From the NCBI RefSeq assembly GCF_011075055.1, contig NC_058153.1:11036001-11100000 (forward strand): 64,000 nt of DNA. The letters run 5' to 3'. Below the pieces are notes generated by a model. That model made no database searches and was not told where the DNA came from. It was given only the letters and a program-made list of their open reading frames with translations. The position numbers and the translations under genes were made by a program. This stretch comes from Mangifera indica. Taxonomy: Eukaryota > Streptophyta > Magnoliopsida > Sapindales > Anacardiaceae. Positions 12,514-23,830 of the stretch are shown one piece after another; the stretch's first letter is position 1, and every line of letters begins with the position of its first letter.

Positions 12514-12761
12514 CGTTTATTATTTTCTTGACTTATATAATTTAGTTTAAATTTCGCTTGGTTGTAGCATCACCATGACATTACTGGCGGAATTAACACG
12601 AAAGAAGTCCCCCTTGATTAGTTCAATTTCTTTCTTCATTCAAAACCACAAACTACAGCTACTTTTGTTGTATTTCTTCTTTGAAACCTTAATTTGCATC
12701 CACTTTTCTTGTATTTCTTCTTTGAAAACAACAATTTACAGATACTTTACTGCCACTTCTC
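12514..12761 (+). promoter_or_regulatory. NLR1 promoter/leader remnant, TATA region deleted
   Basis: This is homologous to the leaders of NLR2-NLR4. The W-box TTGACT (12528-12533) is retained. The roughly 50-bp segment carrying the proximal TATA-like sequence in the other units is missing. The break lies at GAAAG, a word that flanks this segment in unit 4, so the deletion probably occurred between short direct repeats. Confidence 0.7.
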
Positions 12762-12877
12762 ATAGCAGAAACCGCCGTGAAGTTTGTACTCAATAAGCTT
12801 ACACCATTCTTCTCAAACGAAGTGCATATGATGAACGGTGGTCGTGAAGAAGTTGTTTACTTTAGAACAGAACTGGG
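12762..12877 (+). pseudogene. NLR1: 5' remnant of a CNL gene
   Basis: Only the first ~38 codons of the NLR family remain (AETAVKFVLNKLTPFFSNEV, then HMMNGGREEVVYFRTEL). The start codon is changed from ATG to ATA (12762-12764). At about 12873-12880 the homology switches abruptly to the upstream block of the next unit (CTCCATTTGGTTTCTTCC, as at 8632). The rest of NLR1, its 3' flank and the beginning of unit 2 have therefore been deleted. No function is expected. Confidence 0.88.
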
Positions 12878-14947
12878 GCGCTCCATTTGGTTTCTTCCTG
12901 ACCAAGAAACTAAGAAGTCAGTACGATATCATTTTCCAAGAATTGAAATCATGCTATTTGTCAACGATGTTAACACATGATTCATTCTTTGTTCAGAGCC
13001 TTTCACCAATAAAACAACACACTTGACGCAGTATAGGACAATTTCTTTGCGTTTTAATTAGCCTCCAAGTGGAGTCAGTCATTTTCCCATCTCATATTTA
13101 ATTAGAGGATTAATTTCATCATACTCTTCTTATTAAATTTCCATCTCCATGCTAAAATAAATGTAAGTAAACATATAACGCAACATTAAATAGTAGTTTG
13201 AATAACAAACGAGAAGATTCTATAAGTATGGATTCAAATATTTTTTGATAATATATCAAAATCAAATTCTTAACTTATTTTATTCATTATATAATTGGTT
13301 GATACAAGTTTAAAATAGATTTTCAGTATTTGTTGAGTTAGGTATAAAAAACATAACTTTTTAAGAAGGGAAAAAAGGCCATTAAAAGTAGGTTTTTATT
13401 ATTAAAGTTTTTTATCAACAGAAAAAATCTCGTTGTCAGCTGTTATTAAAGTTTCTTTTATTAAAATTATTAACAATGAAAAAGTCTGACATATATTAGA
13501 ATATGTCTTAAAAGAAAATAAAATTATGATATTAGTAGGAATTTTCTCAAGAATATTTCGCTATCTTCATTATAATAACCAGTTTGTTTTCTTTCACAAT
13601 GCAGAATATGATCAAGTAGTCAGTCTACCTCCCAACTTTAAGTAATTTACAGGTGAATCTTATGTGTTTTGATTATTGTAAATTTTTATTACTAAAAATA
13701 AAAAAATTACGATTAATATAGATTATTGTAAAGAGTAATAGGCATAAATTAATAAAGTAATATTGTATGTATTTATTTTAAAATAATATTATGTATGTTA
13801 TTATATAACTGGATATTATTTTATCATTATTTTAAAATTATTTAATCAAAATATAACACAGATAAATTTATATATTAAAAATAAGTACATATAATTTTAT
13901 TAAAATTAATTTTGAGTTTATCAATATAAAAGTACTGATATATTATTTATTTAAATATCCTTAAAAGATTATTTATTATAAATTAATATTGTGTTTAATT
14001 AAAATTAATGTTTTCGGTTAATATTTTTTTGTGTGTATGTTATAAAATATTCTCCATGTTAATATTACACTATGATTTTTTTTGTCATGTTATCAAATTA
14101 TAAAATTAATTAATTAAACTTTTTAATTTATTATATTATCAAATAATAAAATTAATTAATTTTGGTAGTTAGATTATATATTATTTTAATTGAAAATGGG
14201 ATAAGTTTTTCTCTAAAATTTTAGTAAGGGTACATTGCAACAAAATTTTGAGTATTTTACAAATCTTTTAATACCTAAAGGAAAATAAAAATTATTTTAT
14301 TCTTTATATTATTTGTTACATCATTTTAGTATTAAAAAAGTATCAGAATTTTTTTATTATTTGATAAATCAAATAAAATAATACTAATATTTAAAAATAT
14401 ATTACTAAGATTTAACCCCAGCCACACGATATTTCCATGTTTATTATATACATAAGCTAATATTATTTTGTAGTATTATCTTCATTAAATTAAATTTTAA
14501 AAAATCACAAACTAACTTTTCCTTTATATTATTTTGTTAAGTTTTCTTTACACACATTTATATGAACAGAGAGCACATTAATCACCCTCAATTTATGCAT
14601 ATTTTATTATAATAAAATTATAAGTACATATTTTAAATACATAAAATAGATAAATAAATGATATATCATCATGTGATTGAGCATTTTAAATTAAAAATAA
14701 AGTAACACCCAATTACACGATGACACATCATCTATGTTTTTATTATATGTACTCAAAATATACATACATAATATTGCTCATTTCATTACTAATTCTGAAA
14801 TCTTTCTCGCTTTGCAAACTTGCATTTGAAACTGAAAGCCATTGACAAAATAAACCTTGCATCTTTGGAATTGAAGTACCCATGAGGGATTAGGGGAATG
14901 GTTATGTCTATGGGATACTCCAACACCTAATAGAGTCACAACACATA
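12878..14947. repeat. Upstream block of NLR unit 2
   Basis: This is collinear with 8632-10990 of unit 1 with small indels. It is AT-rich, with no gene recognised. Near its right end is the conserved 150-bp island (14795-14945). Confidence 0.75.
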
Positions 14948-15609
14948 AATTAAAAAGGCCAAAAGACTCATTGCCACCCAAGGTTAGGTCCATTTTGAAA
15001 CTCCCATCTCTTAAATTTCAAAAACTTAAATACTCACACTTTTATAAATATTTTTTGTCAAGGTTCAAAATAAAACTGTTATTTAATAAAAAATATTAAA
15101 AAAAACTAAAATTTATCTCATTTCCTCTTTGGTTTAAAAAACTAACAATTTTTTCTTATCCAAAGTTTGAAAAGTTAATTTTTCCTCTAGGGTTTTTTCT
15201 CTCTTCTCTAGTCACTTTCTCTATTCCAGTTGACAGCCAGCCTCCTCAACTCATCTTCCCATTTGGATCGCTCAGGAGACATCGTTAGTGGTTGAAGAAA
15301 TGAACAAAGATGAATTGTCTTTATCTGATGCAAAGACAAAGATGATGTCTTCAGGTGGACGAAGACGATTCGTCTTTATCAATTTGAATGTCGTTTGGAT
15401 GAATGAAGACGAATTATCTTTATCCATTTCTTCGATCGCCGATGACATCTCCTAAGCGATTGAAATGGGAAGATGGGTGGCAAGTGTCAGCTGTTAATTG
15501 GAATGGAGAAGATGGCTGAAAAAAAGAAAAAAAGCCCTCCAGAGAAAAGAAAACTTTTTAAACCTAAGATAAGAGAAAATTGTTAGTTTTTTAAATAAAG
15601 GAAGGAAAT

Positions 15610-16060
15610 TGTTACGATCCCGATCGGTTGTGCGGCCTTGACCCGAATTCCTGGCTTGTCCTCGTCGAGCTATCTTGACAATGAATTGTGAATGAGACTA
15701 TAAAAACTAATTGCTATGAGTAACAATCAGATATTGGAATATTTTCTGGATGATTTTTATTGCCATTAACGAGCGCCTTAAATAGGCTTACATATGGAGA
15801 AAAAGCAGGGAAATGATAACGTTAAAGACCTAAGCTATCGTGCTAGCTAAAGCGTTGCAACGATCTTCCTAAAGACCAGGACGTAACTATCGTGCACTGC
15901 AGACTCGTTCTGGACGGTTTATTGGAGCAACAGATAAGAAGTTGCTGGAAACAAAACAGTTGTTGGAAGTAAAAACAAAACAAAGTAAAAGCGAAACAGT
16001 AAAATAATAAATAAAGGGATAAGGAGTGTGCACGGCCCCATGCACTCCATGCACGTAACA
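15610..16060 (-). repeat. 3' LTR of the Gypsy element
   Basis: The 451-bp LTR is bounded by TGTTACG/GTAACA and lies next to the purine-rich tract at 16061-16074. It differs from the partner LTR at about 12 positions. Confidence 0.95.
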
Positions 16061-16089
16061 CTCTCCCGCCCTTTAAACCATCCTTGGCC

Positions 16090-18151
16090 TCAAGGATTAT
16101 GAAAGTCAGGAAAGTCTGCCTGAAACTGACTTGCACTAACCCAGCTTGCTTCCGAAGGTGTCGTTCCAGCCCACTGAACTAAATATTCCAGTCTTCGACC
16201 CCTACCACGTCTCCTCAAAATCGACTCAGGATGTTTGGAAATCTCTAGCTGGTCTTGCTCTGACTTGGGTAACGTGGTAGTGACGTGATCAACTGCGCCA
16301 ACTTTCTTCTTTAATAGTGAGATATGAAAAATTGGGTGTACACGGCTAGAAGGAGGGAGCTCCAGTTTGTAGGTGACTTTGCCAACCTTGCCTATCACCT
16401 TGAAAGGACCGTAGAAGCGAGCAGCAAGTTTATGTGAGCTTCGTTTGGAGACCGTGACTTGTCGATGCTGTTGAAAGCGTAAATATACCCAGTCGCCAAC
16501 TTCAAACGATCGTTCTACATGGCTCCGATCGTAGACCTGCTTCATTCGATTTTGAGCCTACTGTAATCGTGTTCAAAGCTCTTTAATGACTGCATCCCGT
16601 TGTAGTAAAGTGTCTTCTACGGCTTGCACTTTTGCTGTACCTGGAACATATGAGAGCAAGCTCAGTAGTGTTCTGCCATAGACAATCTCAAAAGGAGTCT
16701 TTTGGGTGGCTGAATGAACACTGGTATTATAACAGTATTCAGCCCAAGCAAGCCACGTGGTCCATTCTTTGGGTTTGGAGCTGGTGAAACAACGTAAATA
16801 CATTTCAATAGTTTGATTGACCACTTCCGTTTGGCCATCGGTTTGGGGGTGGTAGGATGAGCTGAAATTAAAATGAGTGCCTTGTAGATTAAATAATTTC
16901 TTCCAAAACGCATTGGTAAATGTGGGATCCCGATCACAAACTATGGATTGAGGTAATCTGTGGAGCTTGAAAATATTTTCAAAGAAGATGTGGGCGACTG
17001 ATGGGGCGGTGTATGGATGGGATATTGGAATGAAATGAGCATACTTAGAGAGATGATCAACAACCACAAGAAGAGTTGTTTTTCCCTTAGAGGAAGGTAG
17101 GCCGTCAACGAAGTCCATGGAGATGTCGGTCCACACTTGAGTAGGGATTGGTAGTGGTTGTAAAAGTCCAATAGGTCCTTGTAAGTCAGTCTTGTGTCTT
17201 TGGCAAATGTCACATTCTCGAATGAATTGGCGAATACTATCTTTCATTTTTTTCCAGTAGAAGACGACCTTGAGGCATTGTAAGGTTTTGAAATAACCCT
17301 CATGACTACTGCCGTGTACTTCTGACAGGATGACAGGTATCAAGGTGGAGTCATTGGGTAGAAAAATTCTTTGTTTAAAAAAAATAATCCCATGTTGAAT
17401 GAGCCAGGGCCCCACTGCTTCATTTGTTTGTACAAGCTAATGAAGCCTTTGAAGGTCATGGTGGTTTTGATTCTCCTCTTGTATAGGTTCTAGCCACTTG
17501 GGCAATGGTGTGGAAAAGGCCATTGCTTCCAATGTTGGACTTCGTCGAGATAATGCATCGACGGCTATGTTGGTTTTACCTTGTCGGTACTCAATGGAGA
17601 AGTCATAACCAAGGAGCTTCACAAGCCATTTTTGTTGAGCTTCAGTAGCAATGCATTGCTCCCATAAATACTTGAGACTTCGCTGATCAGTTTTCACAAT
17701 GAAGGGTCTTCCTAATAGATAAGGTCGCCATCTTTGGACTGCAAGCACCAAAGCCAGTAGTTCTTTCTCATAGGTGGAAAGGGAAAGATTTTTTCCTTTA
17801 AGTGTAGTGCTAAAATATGCAATAGGACACTGATTCTGGGAAAGAACAGCTCCCACACCAACTCCAGATGCATCGCATTCAATGATGAAAGGACTAGAAA
17901 AGTCAGGTAAGGCCAGTACAGGAGCTTTGGTCATAGCCTCCTTGAGTTGGTTAAAGGCTTCATTGGCTTCTTGGCTCCATTTGAAAGCGTTCTTCTTTAG
18001 CAAATTAGTGAGAGGTCGAGCAATAATTCCATAAGCTGTTATAAACCTTCGATAGTACCCGGTCAATCCAAGAAACCCTCTCAATTCCTTGATGGTCTTC
18101 GGTTTGGGCCAACTTGTCATGGCAACAATTTTTTCTGGATCCGCCTTCACC
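16090..18151 (-). pseudogene. Gypsy pol C-terminal half: RNase H, integrase, chromodomain
   Basis: On the minus strand the RT tail (KTIKELRGFLGLTGYYRRF) is followed by RNase H (FIIECDASGVGVGAVLSQ, TYEKELLALVLAVQRW) in frame 18150-17437. Frame 17415-16573 is integrase, with an HHCC zinc region (HGSSHEGYF...CDICQRHK) and the DDE core (TDISMDF, CDRDPTF, TDGQTEVVN). Frame 16545-16090 ends in a chromodomain (PESILRRRGRGRRLEYLVQW, SEASWV). Stops at the frame junctions separate pieces that are one polyprotein in live relatives. The chromodomain is the feature that places the element among chromoviruses. Confidence 0.92.
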
Positions 18152-18823
18152 CCTTGTGTAATACCTTCAGGTATATTTCAGAGGCAATTATGTCTTTTGA
18201 CCCTGTTTTGAGATTTTTCTCATTTTAAATATATATATGTATGGGTGTGTTTTTTTATATACATATATATATATATATGCAAAAAGTCAAAAAGGGGAAA
18301 AGAAAAAGAGAAGGAGATAAGATCAAGGGGGAAAAACAAAAGGCAAAACCAAGACTTTTCATCATTTTCATCCATATTCCAGCAGCCTCCAGCAGCCACC
18401 ATTCTTCATACTTTTCTTTGTTTTCTTGAAGAAAATAAGGAAGGATTGGAAGGAGTTTGGAAGAGAAGAAAGAAAAGAAAAGAAAATGAAGCACTTGGAA
18501 ACTTTGGTAACCAAAGATCTCCTTCCTTCTCCTTTCATCTATGTTTATATGCATGTTATGTGAATGTGTTAGTGTGTTTTGGTATTGATTTAAAGTGATC
18601 TTGGTGATAAAGGAAACAAAACAAGGAGAAGGAAGCCAACTTACAAAGATTTGGCTTGAAACAAGGTAAGGGATATCATCCTTGATATGTGACATGTTTT
18701 AAGCTTTTGGTTCCTTAGATCTAGGTTATAAATGTTGATTTTGATGTTGAGGAATATTGTTTTGCCATTTGGGATGTCTATGTATGTGATTTTGTTTATG
18801 ACAGAAAGTTGCATAATATTTAC

Positions 18824-19590
18824 AGTTTTTGCCACTGAGTTCGTCCCATGTTTTGGCTGCCTTATCTGATGAATTATGAGTGCTATTATATCTTTTTAGA
18901 AATCTCTTTGAATCCTCTTTCCAATGATATATAGCTTGTATGAATTAGAGATCATTTGGATTGTTAAAGATTGTATAAACCAAAAGGACTGTTTTACTAA
19001 ATAAACAGAGGAGGCAGTTTTGTCACTGAGTTTATCTCACGTTTTGACTGCCTTATATATAGAATTATGAGTGCTATTATATCTTGTTGGAACGCTCTTT
19101 GAATCCTCTTTCCAATGATATATGGTTTGTATGAATTAGAGATCATTTGGACTGTTAAATATTGTATAAACCGAAAGGACTGTTTTACTAAATAAATAGA
19201 GGAGGCAGTTTTGTCACTGAGTTTATCGCACGTTTTGACTGCCTTATATATGGAATTATGAGTGCTATTATATCTCGTTGGAAATCTCTTTGAATCCTCT
19301 TTCCAATGATATATAGCTTGTATGAATTGGGGATCATGTGAATTGTTAAATATTGCATGAAACACAAGGACTGCTTTATCAAATAAACAGGGGAAGCAGT
19401 TTTTGCCACTGAATTTATCTGCTGTTTTGACTGCCTGATTGAATGAATTATGAGTGCTATTATAGCTTGTTAGAAAGTCATTTGAATCCGCTTTTCAACG
19501 ATATATAGCTTGTATGAATTAGGAACCTTTTGGACTGTGAAATTGTATGAAAAAGAAGGCTGCCCTGTCAAATGAACAGGGCTGTGAACA
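18824..19590. repeat. Tandem repeat, ~192-bp unit, ~4 copies
   Basis: The word CACTGA following a GGCAGTTTTT-like stretch occurs at 18832, 19024, 19215 and 19407, a spacing of 191-192 bp. Each unit contains GAATTATGAGTGCTATTATA and CCAATGATATATAGCTTG or close variants. The repeat lies inside the solo LTR. Minus-strand open frames here are by-products of the repeat. Confidence 0.93.
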
Positions 19591-19600
19591 GTTTTTCACA

Positions 19601-19750
19601 GTTTGGAAAGGAAAAAAGAAAGAAAAGAAAGAAAAGAAAGGAAAGGAAAAGAAAAGAAAGGAAAGGAAATGAAAGGAAAAGAAAAGAAAGGAAAGGAAAG
19701 GAAAGGAAAAAAAAGAAATAAGAGAAAAAGAAAAGAAATAAAAGTAAGAA
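19601..19750. repeat. (GGAAA/GAAAA)n purine tract
   Basis: This roughly 150-bp polypurine simple repeat (AAAGGAAAGGAAAAG words) lies inside the solo LTR. It creates Lys/Glu-rich or Phe/Ser/Leu-rich spurious frames on the two strands. Confidence 0.95.
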
Positions 19751-19888
19751 AAGGTTGGGACTCAAGATTCAAGGGTCGTCCCAAGAGTAATGTCTGGTGA
19801 GTTATGAATAAATTTAGATGGAAGCGAAATTAGTAAGATATAAGACTCGCATGCATGCTATAAATTATGAGGGGGCACTTTACACTAC

Positions 19889-19972
19889 ACCGCCCGTAGT
19901 AGGGCACGTCCGCAGTAGGACACGTCCGTAGTAGGACATAGACCCCTAGTAGGGTCTGCTCGCAGTAGAGCT
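19889..19972. repeat. Short degenerate tandem repeat in the solo LTR
   Basis: About five imperfect copies of a 16-18 bp unit of the form CCGTAGTAGGACACGT occur in a row. They form a small GC-richer island within the LTR. Confidence 0.8.
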
Positions 19973-20627
19973 CAATTCAGATTCAGAAATAGTGTAGTGA
20001 AAGAAAAAGAGCTTGAGCTTAGAAAAGTGTCAAATCCCTATAGTTAGCTTCCAGACAGTATTAAATAGATACCAGATGGGACAAAGTATGACCTAAATAG
20101 TAAATAGTGAATTAAATTACCCCCTCAATCTCTTATAGAGGTTAGGATGTGAGGTTGAGTCCCAAAAGTGAGTTAGAACAGGAAAAAAGGATAGTTTACT
20201 TAATTTTTCTCTTACTGAGTGTTCTTATCACTCACTCCCTTTTCTTTCCTGATTGCAGGTACAGGTGATCGAGGTAGCTGCGAGACAGGGTCAGGTCAGC
20301 GTAGATAGATCCAGCTGGAGCAGGTTATCTCTGGTTTATATTACATGCATACAGTGGCATGTTTTTATCGACTTTTGACTTTTTGAGATTATGGTACAGT
20401 TGCATATGATTACTCCTTATTTTCAGATGCTTTCAGATGAGTTTTCATATGAGTATATACATCTTTTGTTCGCTTCCAGATTTTCAGTTTTCTTGGAATA
20501 CTTTCTAAACACTTTTAATGATGCATTTATTTTAAAGTATTTAAAAAAAAAAAAAAATAGATGCTACGAATATTAATTCGTAACATTTCTCCTTCGATGG
20601 ATAGTACTTCTAGGGAGGGATGTTACA

Positions 20628-21800
20628 CCTTGCTCATTAATAATATGCCCAAGGTAATGTACCTGCCTTTGAGCAAATCTGCATTTTTCCTCTTTTACAA
20701 CCAATTGGTGATGTCTTAAAATTGAAAAAACAATTCGAACATGCTCCAAATGATCAGCCCAACAACGACTATAAACTAATATATTATCGAAAAATACTAA
20801 AATAAATTTTCTCAGATAAGGTTGGAAAATGTCATTCATGAGCGATTGAAAGGTAGAGGGAGCATTAGATAGACCAAAAGGCATTACCAAAAATTCAAAA
20901 TGTCCATGGTGTGTACGGAATGCAGTCTTTGGAATGTCGTCAGGGTACATTCGTATCTGATGATATCCCGATCGCAAGTCGAGCTTGGTAAACCATTTTG
21001 CCTCATTCAATTCATCTAAAAGTTCTTCGATCACTGGTATAGGGAATTTATCTTTGATAGTTTGCTTGTTGAGAGCTCGATAATCCACACAAAATCGCCA
21101 CGTTCTATCACTTTTTTTTACTAGAAGTACCGGTGAAGAAAAAAGGCTTCGACTGGGTCGAATGAATCCTTGATTGAGCATTTCAGACACCAATCTTTCG
21201 ATCTCTTGCTTCTGGAAATAAGGATAACGGAATGGTCGAACACTTACTGGTCCACTTCCTGGTTGAAGAGGAATTTGGTGATCATGCTTACGGCTTGGTG
21301 GAAGACCTTCGAGAGGTTGAAAAACTTCAGAGAATTCCTGTTGAAGATAAGCCCACTCTTCAGGTTCATTGTGAGACTCAGGTACCTTCTGCGTTGCATA
21401 AATCTAGAGTAGTGCCCCTTTTCCATTACCATGTTGAAGGACCCGGTTAATAGCTTTTTCTTTTACCAATAAAGCTTCTAGAGCGCCTTCCCCACTTAGC
21501 TTGATGGTTTTCCCTTGATGAGAGAACTTCATCTCCATGGTTTTAAAATCCCATGTGATGGGTCCTAATGTTTGGAGCCATTGGGCGCCTAGAACAACGT
21601 CGCAACCTTCAAGAGGTAACAAGAAAAAATCAATTCAAAAAAGGGAATTGTGAAGAAAAAGTTCAACCTGTTTACATAGTCTTTGGCTTTCTAGTTTTTC
21701 CCCATTTGCCACAGTAACTCGCATCTTTGGTCCTGGTTTAATTGGAATTTTTCTGAGGTATGCAAACCTTTCCTGGAGGAAGTTATGGGTGGACCCCGAA
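20628..21800 (-). pseudogene. Gypsy protease and reverse transcriptase, disrupted
   Basis: On the minus strand the protease start is readable as LHVLVDSGSTHNFLQ near 21810-21770. Frame 21622-21404 follows (LPLEGCDVVLGAQWLQTLGP). RT occupies 21193-20633: MLNQGFIRPSRSLFSSPVLL, WRFCVDYRALNKQTIKD, FTKLDLRSGYHQIRM, FLVMPFGLSNAPSTFQSLMN. The catalytic box reads VFFDNILVYS (about 20793-20781) where active Gypsy RTs have F-x-D-D, so a catalytic aspartate is replaced by asparagine. The frame ends at the nested solo LTR. RT activity is not expected. Confidence 0.92.
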
Positions 21801-21817
21801 TCAACCAAGACGTGGAG

Positions 21818-22906
21818 TCAAGTACCTCCTAGTCGAGCTTGAATCCGCATAGTTTGAGGTGTAGGTACCCCAGCCAATGCATTAAGGGAAATCTCCAATG
21901 GTTCTGGTTCGTTGTCATTATTGTCGGCAAAATCTTCTTCGTCGACGTCTGCTTCTTGCTCTAGCTCAATGAGAAATAATTTTTTGCACTCATGGTTTGC
22001 CATAAACTTCTCGTCGCAGTGAAAACACAACCCTTTTTGACATCGTTGTTGAAGCTCGGCTTGAGAGAAACGCCTAACTGCTGGAGTTGCACCAGCTACA
22101 GATGGCATCCATGGCTTGGAATCTCTCCTGGAGTTGTCAAAAGCGTTTCTTCGTGGGCTTGGAGAAGTTGAATTGGTTTTTGTTTCACCAACTCATGGGG
22201 CCCGGCTTTCAAATACTTTAGCAAGTCCTATTGCATCATTAAGAGTGGCAAGTCTTTGAGCTTGTACATCAGCCCGGAGATTTTCTTTAAGGCCACTAAG
22301 GAAGCAACCCACCTCCTGTGCATTTGTGAGCTTTCCAGACTTGGCCAGTAACTTATCAAATTGAGTTTGATAATCTCGCACAGATTCGACTTGTTTAAGC
22401 TTACAAAGGTCAGCAAAATGGTTTTCGAATCGGGAAATGCCATATCTTTCTAGTAACCTCTGTTGTAGTTCTTCCCATGTCACGTTGGGGTTCCATTGCC
22501 TTTGTCTTTGGAACCAAAGTTGGGTGTCCCCCTCCAAATGATACGCAGCTAAGCGCACTTGATCCTCTGGTGAGGTTTCTTGAAATTCAAAAAATTGCTC
22601 AACTCTACAAATCCATGTCGTCAGATCATCGAGACCGTTGTATCGAGGGAAGTCTAGCTTTGCTAGTTTGGGTGCAACTCCACGACTGGTTCCTTCGCCA
22701 TTCGGACCTTTATGGGTTGATTGTGGTTTATTGGTTGATGATTCTCCCTTGTTGTGCAAAGTCTGAAACATCTCTGCCAATTGCTGCATCATTCTTTCCT
22801 CCATGTGTCGCAGCATCCTCTCCTGGCCAGAGCTTAAGCTTTCCATCTACTGACGGTGGCCTTCAAGTTGCTGTTCTATGCGTTGTATCCGTTGGTCGTC
22901 GGCCAT
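21818..22906 (-). pseudogene. Gypsy gag, disrupted
   Basis: The Gag ATG is at 22906-22904 (MADDQRIQRIEQQLEGHRQ), followed by a TAG at 22849-22847. The main Gag core is in frame 22846-22193, with LDFPRYNGLDDLTTWICRVE, YHLEGDTQLWFQ and WEELQQRLLERYG, the retrotransposon Gag signature. The next frame (22108-21818) holds a knuckle-like region (GLCFHCDEKFMANHECKK) leading to protease. Several stops separate the pieces. Confidence 0.9.
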
Positions 22907-22926
22907 CTCTGGCTCTGATACCAGAA

Positions 22927-23377
22927 TGTTACGATCCCGATCGGTTGTGCGGCCTTGACCCGAATTCCTGGCTCGTCCTCGTCGAGCTATCTTGACGATG
23001 AATTGTGAATGAGACTATAAAAACTAATTGCTATGAGCAACAGTCAGATATTGGAATATTTTCTGGATGATTTTTATTGCCATTAACGAGCGCCTTAAAT
23101 AGGCTTACATATGGAGAAAAAGCAGGGAAATGATAACGTTAAAGACCTAAGCTATTGTGCTAGCTAAAGCGTTGCAACGATCTTCCTAAAGACCAGGACG
23201 TAACTATCGTGCACTGCAGACTCATTCTGGATGGTTTATTGGAGCAACAGATAAGAAGTTGCTGGAAACAAAACAGTTGCAGGAAGTAAAAACAAAACAG
23301 AGTAAAAGCGAAACAGTAAAATAATAAATAAAGGAATAAGGAGTGTGCATGGCCCCATGCACTCCATGCACGTAACA
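22927..23377 (-). repeat. 5' LTR of the Gypsy element
   Basis: This is the 451-bp partner of 15610-16060, with the tRNA primer-binding site just inside it (22911-22923). Confidence 0.95.
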
Positions 23378-23530
23378 GAAATAAAATAAAATTTTAGTTT
23401 TTTAAATTTTTTTAAAGTTAAATGACAAGATTTACTTTAACTCTAATAAAGAATTTTATTAAAATGATAAATATTTAAGTTTTTGAAACATAAAATGACC
23501 AAAACTTGAGTGAGAATAAGTCTTTTGGCC

Positions 23531-23830
23531 AATTAAAATCATTAATATTTTTCTTGACTTATATAATTTAGTTTAAATTTCGCTTGGTTGTAACATCACC
23601 ATGACGTTACTGGCGGAGTTAACAAAAGTAGCCTCAGAAGCGAGGATGAGCAATTATATAAATCCTAGAAATAACTTCCCCCTTGATTAGTTCAATTTCT
23701 TTCTTCTTTGAAACCACAAACTACAGCTACTTTTAGTAGTATTTCTTCTTTCAAACCTTAATTTGCATCCACTTTTCTTGTATTTCTTCTTTGAAACAAC
23801 AATTTACAGATACTTTTACTGCCACTTCTC
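23531..23830 (+). promoter_or_regulatory. NLR2 promoter and leader
   Basis: Between the MITE and the NLR2 ATG lie a W-box TTGACT (23554-23559, a WRKY target), a TATA-like ATATAATT just after it, and a second TATA-like TATATAAA at 23656-23663, about 175 bp before the ATG. An as-1-like TGACG occurs near 23603. The leader is CT/TTC-rich and nearly identical to the NLR3 and NLR4 leaders. The transcription start is not determined. Confidence 0.6.

Larger units (their letters stand above)
18157..20627 (+). mobile_element. Solo LTR, Del/Tekay-like, nested in the Gypsy RT
   Basis: This 2471-bp insert begins TGTAATACC and ends GGGATGTTACA, with short inverted TGTAA/TTACA ends. It is flanked by the 5-bp duplication CCTTG (18152-18156 and 20628-20632). 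It interrupts the Gypsy pol frame: removing it and one duplication makes the RT and RNase H sequences adjacent. It has no coding region. Large LTRs with these ends are typical of Del/Tekay elements, so I read it as a solo LTR left by recombination between two LTRs. Orientation is inferred from the ends. It carries a 192-bp tandem repeat, a GGAAA tract and a short degenerate repeat. Confidence 0.82.
15610..23377 (-). mobile_element. Ty3/Gypsy chromovirus (Reina-like), with nested solo LTR
   Basis: This is a complete-boundary LTR retrotransposon on the minus strand. Both LTRs are 451 bp, start TGTTACG and end GTAACA, and are flanked by the 5-bp duplication GAAAT (15605-15609, 23378-23382). The primer-binding site lies at 22911-22923 (complement TGGTATCAGAGCC) and a purine tract at 16061-16074. 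Gag, protease, RT, RNase H, integrase and a C-terminal chromodomain follow in Gypsy order. Without the 2471-bp nested insert it would be about 5.3 kb, a size that with the chromodomain fits Reina-type chromoviruses. I counted about 12 differences between the LTRs (about 97% identity). It has several internal stops. Confidence 0.95.
14957..23530. mobile_element. Mutator-like MITE upstream of NLR2, split by a Gypsy element
   Basis: This is the same fold-back MITE as 11005-12504, without the nested second MITE. It begins GGCCAAAAGAC (14957) and ends CTTTTGGCC (23530), with flanking AATTAAAAA (14948-14956) and AATTAAAAT (23531-23539). Without the Gypsy insertion (15610-23377 plus one 5-bp duplication) it would be about 800 bp. 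Confidence 0.85.

Noticed and set aside
18241..18695. Overlapping frames of 60-146 codons on both strands
   Set aside because: They lie in low-complexity AT/GAAA sequence of the solo LTR and encode no recognisable domain.
18997..19409. Minus-strand frames with repeated FIQYLT / YIIGKRIQR words
   Set aside because: The repetition comes from the 192-bp tandem repeat; not a repeat protein.
19568..19800. Phe/Ser/Leu-rich or Lys/Glu-rich frames
   Set aside because: Direct translation of the GGAAA simple repeat on either strand.
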